In this document: piece after piece, positions 26,864-35,602 of the stretch
How positions within the stretch are numbered: position 1 is the stretch's first letter
Layout: every line of letters starts with the position of its first letter
NCBI GenBank assembly: GCA_032111745.1
Contig: JAULUH010000156.1
Span: 1-63,664 of the forward strand
DNA length: 63,664 nt
Direction: 5' to 3'
Source: JAULUH01 sp032111745
GTDB taxonomy: Bacteria; Chloroflexota; Anaerolineae; JAAEKA01
Notes under the pieces: generated by a model
What the model was told of the DNA's origin: nothing
Database searches by the model: none
What the model saw: only the letters and a program-made list of their open reading frames with translations
Program-made: the position numbers and the translations under genes

Positions 26864-26880
26864 GAATGTCCTAGACATTC
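26864..26880. promoter_or_regulatory. Operator-like inverted repeat over the -10 box
   Basis: GAATGTC-cta-GACATTC, 7-bp perfect arms, 3-nt centre. It overlaps four bases of the -10 box and the likely transcription start of the PqqD operon, a placement typical of repressor sites. Confidence 0.55.
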
Positions 26881-26905
26881 TAAAGCAAGTCTAAACGGCT
26901 GTCAA
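26877..26905 (-). promoter_or_regulatory. Near-consensus sigma-70-type promoter of the PqqD/radical SAM operon
   Basis: Minus strand TTGACA (26900-26905), 17 bp, TAGAAT (26877-26882). The leader to the GTG at 26848 is about 22 nt. Confidence 0.85.
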
Positions 26906-26940
26906 CAGGCAAATTGTCCAAAACACCAGCGGTCTTACAC

Positions 26941-28443
26941 CTATTGACCCTTCAGTTGTAGCATCACAGAGATAGTGCGCAAGATGATGCGCAGGTCCAG
27001 CAGCATGTTGGCGTTCTTGACGTAGTACAGGTCATATTCCAGCTTGATACGCGAGTCGTCTACGGTGTTCCCGTAGCGATACTGCACCTGGGCCCAGCCG
27101 GTGATCCCTGGCCGCACCGCATGCCGGGCCCGGTAGAGGGGGACGGTCTTGGCCAGGCTCTCCACGAACTCGGGCCGCTCCGGCCGCGGGCCGATGAGGC
27201 TCATCTCACCGCGCAGCACGTTGATGAACTGGGGCAACTCGTCAATACGGGTCTTGCGCATGACACGCCCGGCCGGCGTGATGCGATCGTCGCCCGATCT
27301 AGCCCACACGGCGCCGGTGTGCTTCTCGGCATCCGGCACCATGGAACGAAACTTGATACAGTGGAAGGGCCGGCCACCTGCGCCCACGCGCCACTGGCGG
27401 TAGAACAGCGGCCCAGGAGAGAACATCCGGTTGGAGATAGCCACGAATGGGATCACCAACGCCAGCACAGCCATGCCGGCCAGGGAGGCGGCAAGGTCCA
27501 CCACCCGTTTGGCGACCAGGTACAATCGGTGGCCTGCGTCCTCATCCATGGGCAATGCGTCGCTCAAGTTGCGCCCCACGTGTTGCACGGGCACCCGCGC
27601 CAGCAGGCGCTCGTAGATGGTCGACATGGTGGTCACACGCAGGCCCAGCTCCCGGCAGCGCAGCAGTTCGTCGAACAGCCCGTCGACGATGTCATGCCGG
27701 TGGGTGATGGCCAGGATGATCTCATCCACATCCAGCGCCTGGGCCATGGGCACCAGCACACTGTGGCCTCCTAGCACCGGAATGCCCCGGACATCCTGAC
27801 CGTTCAGCTGCACCGAGTCGTCGACAAAGCCCATGATCTGATAGCCCGTGCCTCGATAGGGGTTGGCATCGTCCGGAGCCGTCCTAAACATATCCACCAA
27901 CGTGCGGCCCGCCAGGCCTGCGCCCACCACCAGGGCGCGCTGCGTGAAGCGGGGCTGCGCAAACAGGTTGGCATAGACAACGCGCCAGGCGGCGATGCTC
28001 ACCAGCGCCAGCCCGCCAAAGATGAAGATGATGCCCCGAGAGATCAGAGGAGGGGTCAGCTGCGGGATGAAGGTATAGACCAGCACCGTAGTTGCCACTG
28101 CAGCCGCCACGTTGCGAATGCTGTTCATGGTGCTGGCGGCGCGCGCCAGATCATACACGTCGAAGAACAGAGCTACCAGCCCCCATACCACCGTCAGGGT
28201 AATGTACCATTTGAAGGGGTCCAACAACTGGGCCAGCGTATCGGGCGTATCGTTGCCCAGGGCCCAGGCCACCATCAGCGCAGTGTTGAGCAAAAGAACA
28301 TCTATTATGAACAACAACACCTTGCGCTCTGAATTGCGCAGGCGCAAACTGGCCCCAGCCCCGCGTTTGGGTGACGTCAGAACGTAATCGGCCTTGCTCC
28401 GGTTGGATAAGCCTTCGTTGAAGCCTCTGGAGTCGAGACTCAT
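26941..28443 (-). CDS. Polyprenyl-phosphate sugar-1-phosphate transferase (initiating glycosyltransferase)
   Basis: 500 aa. N-terminal TM helices (about 45-160), a Rossmann-like CoA-binding_3 domain (ALVVGAGLAGRTLVDMF ... GFVDDSVQLNG), another TM (about 305-330) and the catalytic bacterial sugar transferase domain (about 335-500). The last shows SPGPLFYRQWRVG, FHCIKFRSMVPDAE, RKTRIDELPQFINVLRGEMSLIGPRP and GITGWAQVQYRYG. Family reaction: UDP-sugar plus undecaprenyl phosphate gives undecaprenyl-PP-sugar and UMP, at the inner face of the membrane. This starts the repeat unit of the EPS. It is the last EPS gene before the PqqD operon. The sugar transferred is not evident. 'WbaP/CpsE-like' is a family statement only. 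Confidence 0.93.
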   Translation of the reverse strand: MSLDSRGFNEGLSNRSKADYVLTSPKRGAGASLRLRNSERKVLLFIIDVLLLNTALMVAWALGNDTPDTLAQLLDPFKWYITLTVVWGLVALFFDVYDLARAASTMNSIRNVAAAVATTVLVYTFIPQLTPPLISRGIIFIFGGLALVSIAAWRVVYANLFAQPRFTQRALVVGAGLAGRTLVDMFRTAPDDANPYRGTGYQIMGFVDDSVQLNGQDVRGIPVLGGHSVLVPMAQALDVDEIILAITHRHDIVDGLFDELLRCRELGLRVTTMSTIYERLLARVPVQHVGRNLSDALPMDEDAGHRLYLVAKRVVDLAASLAGMAVLALVIPFVAISNRMFSPGPLFYRQWRVGAGGRPFHCIKFRSMVPDAEKHTGAVWARSGDDRITPAGRVMRKTRIDELPQFINVLRGEMSLIGPRPERPEFVESLAKTVPLYRARHAVRPGITGWAQVQYRYGNTVDDSRIKLEYDLYYVKNANMLLDLRIILRTISVMLQLKGQ

Positions 28444-28519
28444 GGCTACACCTTTCTGCCACGTCTACCGTGAAAAAAGCGCCAAATTCTTTGAGTCTGT
28501 TGTTAGTGGCCGGCAACGG

Positions 28520-29665
28520 TCAACCGGCGCCAACCGTTGGCCAGCCAGAGCTTACTGTCTTGTACATAGTGTGCAGGATGTCTTGCTCGCGGCGGCGCTG
28601 CTGATCGTACCACACCCGTCCGGCCTGGCCCATCGCGGCCAGCCGATCTGGATCCGAAAGCGCCTCGCTCAGGCATCCGGCCAGAGCCTGGGCATCACCA
28701 GGGGGCACGATCCAGCCTGTATGGCCCGGTTCCACGTATTCAGGCAACGCGCCCACGCGCGTTACGATTACGGGCTTCTTGAAGAAGTACGCAGCAGCTA
28801 CCAGGGCCGACTGGGTGGCATCTACATAGGGCAATACTACCAAGCCACAACGGCGGAACAGATCTAGGGCTTCTTGATCGTCGATTCGCCGGTTGAACAC
28901 CTCAATTTGAGGCGGGATCCGGTCTACCCACTCTTCTGGAAGGGATCCTGGCCCGGCCATTGTCAAGAATGGAAGCATGCGATGCTGGCGTGCCAAGGCC
29001 TCCCCAGCCTCAAACAGATACGCCACCCCTTTGTAGCGCTCGAGGCGACCGAAAAACAAGGCCCAAGGTTCGTGGACGATCTCCAGGGCTGAAGACCCTT
29101 GGGCTAGTTCTAGTGTATCATGACTCAGAAACAAATGCAATAGTGGTGTGGCCCAGATTCGCTGCGCTGGCAGACCTTTAACAAGTAAGCGTTGCCGGTA
29201 GACCTCGCCGTGCACCAGGATGTGGCTCGACCACCTCAGCACCGCCCGATTCCACAGGCGGATGAGCTCGCCAAATCGCACCCCTACGTGCGGGTCCAGG
29301 TCATGTAGCGTATGGATTACCGGGACTCCTTGCCGGCGCAACTCCCGGACCAGGGCTGGGTTCCACAGATGCACACCCGTAAAATGCACCACGGCCGGCT
29401 GGCCGGCGCTGCGCGCCAGGTCCAGTACAGTGCTAAGGACCTGACGTCCAGCCGGCACATCCAGCCCCTCGGCGGTGAAGCCGGTACTCTGCATCGTGAC
29501 CGGCGTGTGAATCGCCACATCAGGAGAGTAGCGATCCCGTACCAGTGTGGAGGTGGACACCAGGTGCACATCATAGCGACCATCGCCGGCCAGGCGATTG
29601 GCCAGGTCGGCCGTATACTGATGCATGCCGAAGGTAGGCGACAGCAGGACGTAGATTATGCGCAC
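28520..29665 (-). CDS. GT4 glycosyltransferase
   Basis: 381 aa from GTG at 29665 (VRIIYVLLSPTFG), chosen over an upstream TTG at 29698 because the fold's first strand begins here. Two Rossmann domains of GT-B fold. N-terminal: a donor-independent loop 'SPTFGMHQYTADLANRL'. C-terminal: LFFGRLERYKGVAYLFEA, IDDQEALDLFRRCGLVVLPYVDATQSALVAAAYFFKKPVIVTRVGALPEYV and GHTGWIVPPGDA, the GT4 donor site. Cytoplasmic; adds a sugar to the lipid-linked chain. No Shine-Dalgarno is clear. Confidence 0.82.
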   Translation of the reverse strand: MRIIYVLLSPTFGMHQYTADLANRLAGDGRYDVHLVSTSTLVRDRYSPDVAIHTPVTMQSTGFTAEGLDVPAGRQVLSTVLDLARSAGQPAVVHFTGVHLWNPALVRELRRQGVPVIHTLHDLDPHVGVRFGELIRLWNRAVLRWSSHILVHGEVYRQRLLVKGLPAQRIWATPLLHLFLSHDTLELAQGSSALEIVHEPWALFFGRLERYKGVAYLFEAGEALARQHRMLPFLTMAGPGSLPEEWVDRIPPQIEVFNRRIDDQEALDLFRRCGLVVLPYVDATQSALVAAAYFFKKPVIVTRVGALPEYVEPGHTGWIVPPGDAQALAGCLSEALSDPDRLAAMGQAGRVWYDQQRRREQDILHTMYKTVSSGWPTVGAG

Positions 29666-29790
29666 GGGCTTCAGTATATAACACGCATCGTAGGGCAAGT
29701 GTTACATTTCATGCATAACGGGGAAGAAGTCGGTAAAGGTAGTATTGACGCCTCAGGGCCAGCCTCGTATTGCCCATGGACCGGTACACC

Positions 29791-31362
29791 TTAACGCCGA
29801 GGCAACAACTCCGCTACCAGACCTCCTGGCGGTTGCCAGGCGACCTCCTGGCTGCCCCAACCTTCCTGTTGCCAGGCGTCACTTCGGCTCAGCACCTCCT
29901 CCCACCATTCAACCCGGTCCGCTCGGGAATCGACCAGAAGCACCCGGGCCGGCGCATCAGCCTGCTGGGCGATAGAGGCCAGGATGGCATCCAGCCGCCG
30001 GCCATCGTTCACGACTACGGCCACCTGGCGCGGCCCAAAATAGACCAGGTAGAGGCCTACCAGGTCATCGCTGCGAACCAGCACCAGGTCGCCGGGTGAA
30101 GTCTCAGCCACCACCTGCGTCGCCAGCGCATAGGTCCGGTTACGTACCAGGTCATGCCTGGGCAACACCTCGAAGGCAGCGTTGGCAAAGGCTACAATGG
30201 CCACTGCTGCGGCCAGGCCAAATGCCCAGCGCCGGCTCTCCTCGCGGCGCGCTCCCGCCAGTAGCGCCATCAACAGCCACCAGGCCGCCAACACCTGCAC
30301 CCAGAAACTCACATCTCCAGGTACCCAGTAGAAGCCGAACGCGGCATAGAGCGTGGTCCACACGGCCAAGATCCCCAACGGGCGTCGCTGTGCCGGCCAC
30401 AGGCGCGCGCGCCATCGCCATGCCACAACAAGGGGAACCAGAGCTGCCGCCAGCACCGCCAGATAGGTGAGAGCAAACCCTACGCGGCCAGCCAGGCTAG
30501 CCTGGCTGAGAAAGTCCTGGGTGGTGCCCTCCAGGCTGAGGCCCGGAAACAGGATCAGGCCGCGCAAAAACGCGTAGACACCATGGGGCAGGCTGAACCA
30601 GGTTGGCTCACCGTAGACACTGCCACCGCTGAGCGCTGCCCGCAGGCGGTCCCCCTGGCCGCCAGACCACACGGCCAGGAACACCGCCAGGACCGGCAGG
30701 GTGGTGGCCGCCACGGTCCCGACGTAGCGCAAGGCATGGCGCCGCCACCTCGGGCCTGCCAGTTGGTCGTCCAGCCACAGGCCAGCCAGCACCACAGGCA
30801 CCAGGAACGCGCCCGTCAGATAGCTCAGGATGGCCAGGGTAGTGCCGAGGCCCAGCAGGATCGGATAGCCCGCATGCTGCCACTGTCCCGGTGAAACGGC
30901 CAGCAGGCCCCATAGCACCAGCAATGTGGTCGCCAGCGGGATGGTCACGAACTCGGCCTCGACGCTGAGCAGCCAGATCCCGCCGGACACGGCAAAACCG
31001 ATACCAATCGCGATCGCCATACCAATGGACCGGCTCAGATGCCGGGCCATGCTAGTGATCAGGCCAGCGGCCAGCGCGCCGCCCAGCGCGTTCAGCACCT
31101 GCAAGGGCAGCAGCGCCCGCCCGGTCCAACCGGCCAACCGCCAGGCCTGCACGAAGAGCCACCCCAGGGGATGCAGCAAGGGATGGTAGGGATCCAAGAG
31201 GTATGCTGGAACCCCCGCCTCGATGGCCAGGGCATAACCGATGCTGTCCCCTGTGTAGTAGCGCGACAGGGTAGCCACGTACAAGAGGAAGACCACTCCT
31301 GTAACGGCCGTGGCAGCCAGCCAGGACGGCCGGGACATGGATGGGGTTGGCGCAGCGCTCAC
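29791..31362 (-). CDS. GT-C-type polytopic membrane glycosyltransferase
   Basis: 523 aa with about 11 predicted TM helices and a periplasmic C-terminal segment. The first loop has YYTGDSIGYALAIEAG, the acidic motif in the first extracytoplasmic loop of the PMT/ArnT type, which uses lipid-linked sugar donors. There is no ArnT signature beyond that. Its extreme C-terminus (QQADAPARVLLVDSRADRV) is duplicated as a relic at 32740-32850. The gene follows a truncated GT4 fragment. Likely decorates EPS or surface lipid on the outer face of the membrane. Confidence 0.75.
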   Translation of the reverse strand: MSAAPTPSMSRPSWLAATAVTGVVFLLYVATLSRYYTGDSIGYALAIEAGVPAYLLDPYHPLLHPLGWLFVQAWRLAGWTGRALLPLQVLNALGGALAAGLITSMARHLSRSIGMAIAIGIGFAVSGGIWLLSVEAEFVTIPLATTLLVLWGLLAVSPGQWQHAGYPILLGLGTTLAILSYLTGAFLVPVVLAGLWLDDQLAGPRWRRHALRYVGTVAATTLPVLAVFLAVWSGGQGDRLRAALSGGSVYGEPTWFSLPHGVYAFLRGLILFPGLSLEGTTQDFLSQASLAGRVGFALTYLAVLAAALVPLVVAWRWRARLWPAQRRPLGILAVWTTLYAAFGFYWVPGDVSFWVQVLAAWWLLMALLAGARREESRRWAFGLAAAVAIVAFANAAFEVLPRHDLVRNRTYALATQVVAETSPGDLVLVRSDDLVGLYLVYFGPRQVAVVVNDGRRLDAILASIAQQADAPARVLLVDSRADRVEWWEEVLSRSDAWQQEGWGSQEVAWQPPGGLVAELLPRR

Positions 31363-31381
31363 AAGCCAAACCGCCTGCGGG

Positions 31382-31657
31382 TCATGGCGGCGCAGGCGTG
31401 CTCATCAACCGCGCATAGACCTGGTCTATCTGGCGGTACACCACCTGCCAGGCATACGTTTCCTCCACCCAGGCCTGGCCATTGGCCCGCAGCGCTGCGT
31501 TTAGCCCGGGATCCCGCAACACGCGCACTGTAGCCGCCGCAAAGGCCGCGGCATCGCCGGCAATCCGGATGTTCTCCCCGTCCCGCACCTCGATGCCCTC
31601 AGCACCGATAGGCGTGGCAACGGTAGGCAGGCCCCATATCGTTCCGGCATTGTTCAT
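31382..31657 (-). pseudogene. C-terminal fragment of a GT4 glycosyltransferase
   Basis: 91 aa, readable from an ATG at 31657 that overlaps the stop of the HEPN gene. From WGLPTVATPIGAEG onward it matches the C-terminus of the intact GT4 at 32867-34111 at about 72 of 84 residues. The N-terminal 300-odd residues are missing. The frame stays open, so the loss is either recent or constrained. It cannot be an active transferase alone. It is part of the duplication described in the findings. Confidence 0.85.
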
Positions 31658-32175
31658 GGCCTGAACTCCTGGCTATCTGCCAGTTGGTCTGCCAGAGTAT
31701 AGAGCCATGCTACAAAGCGCTGGACGTCAGTTTCCACCTGGCTCCAAACCACCGGGTAGCGGCTCACCAAGCGCTCAACGCGTTCCGCATCCAATTCAAA
31801 CCCGTAGATGTTACGCACAACGTGGCGGAAAGCCAGGTACTCGCGCAGGTTCTGGACGGTAGCGGGAGCAAGCAAGGCAGGCCGACCCTGCCAAGCTGTT
31901 TCCATTCGCTCTAACAGACGCCGGTGCCAATCGAAACCCGTGGGAGCTCCTCCATTTAACTCTGATGCGACTATTTGAAAGATGCGCTCGCAACCCGTAT
32001 AGAAGTTGTGGAGTTTGAGGGCCAGGTTCTCGTAGAACAGAGCGGAGTGTCCAGGATCGCGGACTATCTCCTCCTGAACGGCAGCTACCTCGCCAACCAA
32101 CCTCCGGAGATGTCCCAAATCTGCGTTGATGTCAGCAGCCAGACCCCGCAATGCTTCCGGTGAAACTTGTTGCAT
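31654..32175 (-). CDS. HEPN-domain protein (HepT-like), catalytic His apparently replaced
   Basis: 173 aa, all helical, paired with the MNT gene just upstream (1-nt gap). Key region: REYLAFRHVVRNIYGFELD (111-129), the position of the HepT motif Rx4HxY. Here R117 and Y124 fit but the His is Asn (N122). Known members are RNase toxins neutralised by their MNT partner through AMPylation of that Tyr. With Asn the RNase should be weak or dead. Its last codons overlap the GT4 fragment start (ATGA). Confidence 0.75.
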   Translation of the reverse strand: MQQVSPEALRGLAADINADLGHLRRLVGEVAAVQEEIVRDPGHSALFYENLALKLHNFYTGCERIFQIVASELNGGAPTGFDWHRRLLERMETAWQGRPALLAPATVQNLREYLAFRHVVRNIYGFELDAERVERLVSRYPVVWSQVETDVQRFVAWLYTLADQLADSQEFRP

Positions 32176-32176
32176 C

Positions 32177-32602
32177 TCAAATCTCTTCTCCGGTGATCAA
32201 AACCCGGGCTCTGAAGTGGGGTGCCAAGTCCTCCAAAGGTTTCAAATCGATTGGAAAGACGCTCAGCTTGGCGGCCAAAGCCAGCGCTGGAAAGTAATCG
32301 CCCGGTGCCAGGCCCTCGACTGCCAGGTCGATATCGGAGGCCGCGTGGAATCGGCCACGTACGAGCGAACCAAACAACACAACACGCGAGACACCGAAAC
32401 GGGCGCGCAGCATGCCGGCAATGTGCGCGGCATCGCCACGCGCCCGCTGCGCCAATCTCTCGTTGATTCTGCACGCAGATGCTTGCCGATCCCGCCAATA
32501 CGCCAGGTAAGTGTCGGCATAGTGCACACCCATTGGCTCGTGGCTTGTTGCCGCATCGATCTGAGCCGCTGCAGGAGCACCATCTGGTGGTTTTGTAGCC
32601 AT
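32177..32602 (-). CDS. MNT-type minimal nucleotidyltransferase
   Basis: 141 aa. VVLFGSLVRGRFHAASDIDLAV (74-95) carries G78-S79 and the D90xD92 pair of the minimal nucleotidyltransferase fold. A third acidic or equivalent residue lies in FPIDLKPLEDL. It works with the HEPN protein downstream as the MntA-type antitoxin, which AMPylates the HEPN Tyr in known systems. It has an N-terminal extension of about 55 residues with Ala/Asp/His-rich content before the domain, somewhat longer than usual. The true start may be the ATG at 32533. Confidence 0.78.
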   Translation of the reverse strand: MATKPPDGAPAAAQIDAATSHEPMGVHYADTYLAYWRDRQASACRINERLAQRARGDAAHIAGMLRARFGVSRVVLFGSLVRGRFHAASDIDLAVEGLAPGDYFPALALAAKLSVFPIDLKPLEDLAPHFRARVLITGEEI

Positions 32603-32699
32603 GACTCAATTATAAGCCACCAGCAGCAGACCGGCAATTGACCTGGACGCGAGCGGACATCGAACGGGCCTGGGGTCCTTGACGCCTGGCCATGCTCGC

Positions 32700-32866
32700 C
32701 TTGCTCCAGGGGGGAGCCGGTGGCGACACAAGTCAAGCAGCGATTGGAACTCAATACCTCTTCCCACCACAGAGCCTAGTCCGCCCTGGAGTCAACCAGA
32801 AGCACCCAGGCCGGCGCATCAGCCTGCTGGGCGACATAGGCCCGGTGGCACCACCAGACCTGAGGG
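32700..32866 (-). pseudogene. Relic of the C-terminus of a GT-C glycosyltransferase
   Basis: The minus-strand reading AYVAQQADAPAWVLLVDSRAD then a stop (TAG) then ALWWEEVLSSNRCL matches the tail of the intact gene 29791-31362 (QQADAPARVLLVDSRADRV-WWEEVLSR). The rest of that gene is missing. It follows directly on the stop of the GT4 at 32867, so it marks the lost second member of a duplicated pair. The right-hand boundary of the match is approximate. The remaining 32603-32699 shows nothing. Confidence 0.7.
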
Positions 32867-34111
32867 TCATGGCAGTGCCGGCGTGCCCATCAGACGCGCA
32901 TAGACTCGATCCACCTGGCGGTAGACCATCTGCCAGGCATAGGTTTCCTCCACCCAGGCCCGGCCATTGGCTCGCAGTGCTGCGTTTAGCCCTGGATTTC
33001 GCACCACGCGCACCGTGGCGGCGGCAAACGCCGCGGCATCGCCGGCAATCAAGATGTTCTCTCCATCTCGCAGCGCAATGCCCTCGGCACCGATGGGCGT
33101 GGCCACGATGGGCAGGCCCCACAGCCAGGCGTCCAGGATCTTGACCCGCATGCCCCCGCCCGAAAACAGGGGGACTACAAAGGCATCCGCAGCAGCCAGG
33201 TACGGCTGAGGGTCAGCCACGTAGCCTGTTACCTCCACGCGCGGGTCAGCGGCCAGGGCCTGCACCTCGGGTGGCGGGTTCTTGCCTACCACCACAAAGC
33301 GTGCTTCTGGTACTTCCTTCCACAGCAGGGGCATCACCTCCCTGGCAAACCATAGCACGCCGTTCACATTGGGTGGCCAGAACATAGTGCCCAAATGCAG
33401 AATGGTGGGAGGGTGGGGTGAGGAGGGAGCGATAGGAGCCACGGAGGTGGGATCCACACAGATGGGCACGGTGGTGAACTTCGTCGCCAACTCCAGTCGT
33501 TCTGCCGCAGGAAAGAGGGCCAGAAGATGGTCCTGGTCCGCTAGGGTGACGGTCAAGAGCGCATCATAGGAGCGCACCATATCCATCTCATAGCGCCGGA
33601 AGGCCCGGGCCTCGCGGTCGGTGACCAGGCGCCGCAGCCCGGTGGACTCACCGGCCATGCGTTCGGTAAGTAGATAGATGGCGTTATGCTCATCCAGGAT
33701 GGTACGGGGACGCCGGGGCGCAGCATCGGCGGCCAGCAGCCCCCATCCGGCCATGCTTAGTTGATCGGCATGGACAAAGTCAAAGTCCTGTTCACGCGCC
33801 AGGCGCTGGAGGGCGGCTGCCATCTCGGCCATCTCGTCGCGGGCAATGACCATGGGTTGGCCCGTGAGCAACCCCTTGGCACCCGCTCGCACATTGCGGG
33901 CCATGCTGCGCTGGATGGGCACGGGGTAGACGGCCTGGCAGAAGCTGCGCAAGTGTTCGACGTAGTTGGGGCGATCGTCAGGACGCACGAAGGAGACGAG
34001 GGTGAGCGCGTGCTGTGCAGCCAGGTGGCGTGCCATGTGATAAGCACGTACCTTGGGCCCGGCGTCCAGGGGATAGGGCAAGACCTGGGTCAGAAAGAGG
34101 ATGTGCGACAT
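32867..34111 (-). CDS. GT4 glycosyltransferase, XrtA/PEP-CTERM-associated type
   Basis: 414 aa. Starts MSHILFLTQVLPYPLDAGPKVRAYHM, the 'PYPLDAG.K.R' signature of the TIGR03087-like GT4 found in EPS loci. C-terminal: PTILHLGTMFWPPNVNGVLWF, VVVGKNPP, VEVTGYVADPQPYLAAADAFVVPLFSGGGMRVKILDAW and GLPIVATPIGAEGI, the complete donor-binding region. Cytoplasmic sugar transfer to a lipid-linked acceptor. A truncated copy lies at 31382-31657. Similar in layout to the GT4 at 41717-42922. Confidence 0.85.
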   Translation of the reverse strand: MSHILFLTQVLPYPLDAGPKVRAYHMARHLAAQHALTLVSFVRPDDRPNYVEHLRSFCQAVYPVPIQRSMARNVRAGAKGLLTGQPMVIARDEMAEMAAALQRLAREQDFDFVHADQLSMAGWGLLAADAAPRRPRTILDEHNAIYLLTERMAGESTGLRRLVTDREARAFRRYEMDMVRSYDALLTVTLADQDHLLALFPAAERLELATKFTTVPICVDPTSVAPIAPSSPHPPTILHLGTMFWPPNVNGVLWFAREVMPLLWKEVPEARFVVVGKNPPPEVQALAADPRVEVTGYVADPQPYLAAADAFVVPLFSGGGMRVKILDAWLWGLPIVATPIGAEGIALRDGENILIAGDAAAFAAATVRVVRNPGLNAALRANGRAWVEETYAWQMVYRQVDRVYARLMGTPALP

Positions 34112-34147
34112 GAAAACGTCAGGATCGGAGAACGGATGGTTGGCGGC

Positions 34148-35578
34148 TCAACCCACCCTCTCGACCGGAACAGAGGAGTCCACGTGCCACACCCTGGTCT
34201 GCAAGCCCCTTAGCAGCTCACCTATCCCCAACGCTGCGAACACGATAAGCACCGCGTCCACCGGCAGGCGATAGCGAGTAAAGGCCCAGGTCAGGATGTG
34301 GAGGATGGTGTAGAAGACAATGAACAGGTAGAGCAGTCCGGAGTCCGAGGCCAGGATTGCCCCCGTTCGGGACAGGACCGAGCGCGTGGAGGCGGTTCCG
34401 CCAGCAGCCTGCCACTGAAGCCGCAGATCCACCACCAGCCCATACAGCATGAATGGCAGCATGAGTGCGAACGACCCCACCCGGCCCACGTTGTGGAGCA
34501 GTGTGCTGTCGGCAGTGGGCCAGAACTCGAAGTAGTCACGCACCCGGCTCAGGGATAACAACAGGTACCGCCCCGGATCCGCCAACACGAAGCCAATACC
34601 CCGGCGCAATAGCTCCCTATCCCACTGGGCTTCGTTTAATCCCTGACTTAACAACTCCCCTGGCAGAGGAGCCGCCTCAAACTCCCGAAAACTGGTGCCG
34701 TGCATGGGATGTTGGGCCGAGTACATGGCAAAACCAGTATTGGAGTTGAGCAGCAAAAAACCGCCGTAAACCCAGTAGTTGCGGATGGTGAAAGGTAGTA
34801 TGAAAAGGCCTAGGATCAGGCTGGAGCCGAACACCACACCAGCTGCCCGGCGCAGCACCTTCTGGCGATAGCCTAGCCAGAGCATCCAGATGAACATCAA
34901 TGCCAGCCAGGGCAAAATAGATTGGCGGAACAACGTGGCCACGCCCATCGCCACGCCCAGCAACACCACTTCCTTGACTAGCGATCCCTGGCCCCTGCGT
35001 AGCCCCTGGGCTACGGCGATGGCTCGCTCCAGTGACCAGAGAAGGGCGACAATGTAGAACGTCTCGGTCATCAATGTCGCCGCGTACAATATGAAGTAGA
35101 AATACACCGCGCCCAGTAAAGCCGCCGTCAAGGGCACGGGCTGAGAGATCTCAAGGCGCCCAACCCGCAGCCACGGGATGGCACCGGAGACGGTGCGCCG
35201 GGCCAGGAAATACAGGGCTAAAGGCAATAGAATCCCACCCAACACTGCCTCAGCCAGACGGGCCGCCAGTGGTTGCACGCCAAAAAGCCGGTACACAGCG
35301 GCAACGAACAGCGATTGCAGAAATGACCAATGAGCCGTCGGCGCATCGGCCAGGGTAAAGGGATACCACTGGCGCTCAAAGCTGAAACCATGGCCGGCGA
35401 TAAGACGTGCTCCAAGCGCGTGATAAGAGCGCTGGTCGGTAAGCAATGGCGGCGCATCGACCACGTTGCCCAGGTGAACAGCGATGCCAACTCGCAGTAG
35501 CACCGCCACCACCACCACGACTGTTAGCAGGATACGTCGATGTATAATCCAAGCTCGCTCTGGCAATGATTCGGGCAC
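34148..35578 (-). CDS. GT39/ArnT-like membrane glycosyltransferase
   Basis: 476 aa with about 11 TM helices. First loop: NVVDAPPLLTDQRSYHALGARLIAGHGFSF, which holds the aspartate characteristic of PMT/GT-C enzymes. LLRVGIAVHL and 'DSGLLYLFIVFYTILHI' are other marks. It is paralogous to 37860-39257 by loop motif and length. Family role: transfer from polyprenyl-phosphate-linked sugar on the outer face of the membrane. It is 37 nt upstream of the GT4 at 32867-34111. Acceptor unknown. Confidence 0.8.
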   Translation of the reverse strand: MPESLPERAWIIHRRILLTVVVVVAVLLRVGIAVHLGNVVDAPPLLTDQRSYHALGARLIAGHGFSFERQWYPFTLADAPTAHWSFLQSLFVAAVYRLFGVQPLAARLAEAVLGGILLPLALYFLARRTVSGAIPWLRVGRLEISQPVPLTAALLGAVYFYFILYAATLMTETFYIVALLWSLERAIAVAQGLRRGQGSLVKEVVLLGVAMGVATLFRQSILPWLALMFIWMLWLGYRQKVLRRAAGVVFGSSLILGLFILPFTIRNYWVYGGFLLLNSNTGFAMYSAQHPMHGTSFREFEAAPLPGELLSQGLNEAQWDRELLRRGIGFVLADPGRYLLLSLSRVRDYFEFWPTADSTLLHNVGRVGSFALMLPFMLYGLVVDLRLQWQAAGGTASTRSVLSRTGAILASDSGLLYLFIVFYTILHILTWAFTRYRLPVDAVLIVFAALGIGELLRGLQTRVWHVDSSVPVERVG

Positions 35579-35602
35579 TTCAATATCTCAAGAGAGGCGT
35601 GC

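Noticed and set aside
31382..31657. Independent small glycosyltransferase
   Set aside because: It lacks the acceptor domain and most of the donor domain and is a clear fragment of the neighbouring GT4.
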